A DNA stretch of 5,494 nucleotides from Elusimicrobiota bacterium (GTDB taxonomy: Bacteria > Elusimicrobiota > Elusimicrobia > Elusimicrobiales > Elusimicrobiaceae), in assembly GCA_031271365.1 (NCBI GenBank), contig JAISVV010000010.1, positions 1 to 5,494 on the forward strand, given 5' to 3'. A program made the position numbers and the translations under genes. The notes below the pieces were generated by a model, which searched no databases, was not told the DNA's origin, and saw nothing but the letters and a program-made list of their open reading frames with translations. Below, in pieces: positions 5,234-5,494 of this stretch. Within the stretch, counting starts at the first letter, position 1. Each line of letters opens with the position of its first letter.

Positions 5234-5494
5234 TGGGTCACAAGATACATCCAAGGGGCCTTAGGCTCGGCTACACGCAGGACTGGCAGTCACGCTGGTT
5301 CGCGCCTAAAAATATGCCTGCCCTGATTATGGAAGATTTTCAAATCCGCAATATGGTAGAGAGCCGCTTTCAACTGGCGGCGGTTTCGGCCGTCGGCATT
5401 GAAAGGGCCGGCTCCTTCCTGCGCGTTAACATACACACGGCGCGCCCGGGCGTGGTTATCGGTAAAAAAGGCGCCGATATCGAAACCCTGCGCA
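5233..5494 (+). CDS. rpsC: 30S ribosomal protein S3, N-terminal part (partial)
   Basis: S3 lies at the mRNA entry side of the 30S head, where with S4 and S5 it contributes to unwinding of mRNA. The window holds 87 complete codons, well under half of the usual 210-240 residues, and is cut only by the right edge. The start is typical: [18 protein letters not shown] (1-18), close to MGQKVHP.G.RLG in other bacteria. The KH domain begins with VNIHTARPGVVIGKKGADIE (65-84), including the GKKG loop (77-80) that contacts RNA. The ATG shares its A with the stop codon of rplV (TAATG), which points to translational coupling, and GGGAGG (5218-5223) lies 9 nt upstream inside rplV. Confidence 0.97.
   Translation, partial: MGHKIHPRGLRLGYTQDWQSRWFAPKNMPALIMEDFQIRNMVESRFQLAAVSAVGIERAGSFLRVNIHTARPGVVIGKKGADIETLR

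Overview
The window is a stretch of bacterial chromosome across the junction of the str and S10 ribosomal-protein clusters. It holds the 3' end of tuf (EF-Tu), an intrinsic terminator, a gene for an unrecognised exported protein, and then rpsJ-rplC-rplD-rplW-rplB-rpsS-rplV-rpsC. The last gene runs off the right edge. All genes lie on the + strand, and every ribosomal gene was assigned from family motifs in its own translation.

The organism is not certain. Clear Shine-Dalgarno sites stand before nearly every gene, and the promoter ahead of rpsJ is sigma70-like (TTGCCA, 18 nt, TATAAT). Both argue against Bacteroidota, although L2 carries the VDHPM variant also known there. Roughly half G+C with A-runs, together with the style of the L2, L3 and L22 sequences, reminds me of gut Elusimicrobiota. 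That placement is an inference of about even odds and was not checked by search.

Layout: 1-109 tuf tail; 127-166 strong rho-independent terminator; 179-290 GC-rich, repeat-like DNA; about 279-344 a possible promoter, a dyad and a ribosome binding site; 345-1157 a 270-residue predicted secreted or periplasmic protein of unknown function; 1172-1201 a near-consensus promoter; about 1208-1450 a 240-nt leader rich in alternative hairpins; 1451-1798 rpsJ; 1799-1996 an unusually long gap with a GC-rich palindrome; 1997-5494 seven tightly packed ribosomal-protein genes, with gaps of 2 to 16 nt and one TAATG overlap.

The ribosomal genes act together: L3, L4, L23, L2 and L22 build the large-subunit core, peptidyl-transferase surroundings and exit tunnel, while S10, S19 and S3 build the small-subunit head. 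S10 also doubles as the transcription factor NusE. The three places not explained by this standard picture are the exported protein inserted between tuf and rpsJ, the structured leader before rpsJ, and the related GC-rich elements at 179-290 and 1819-1935.
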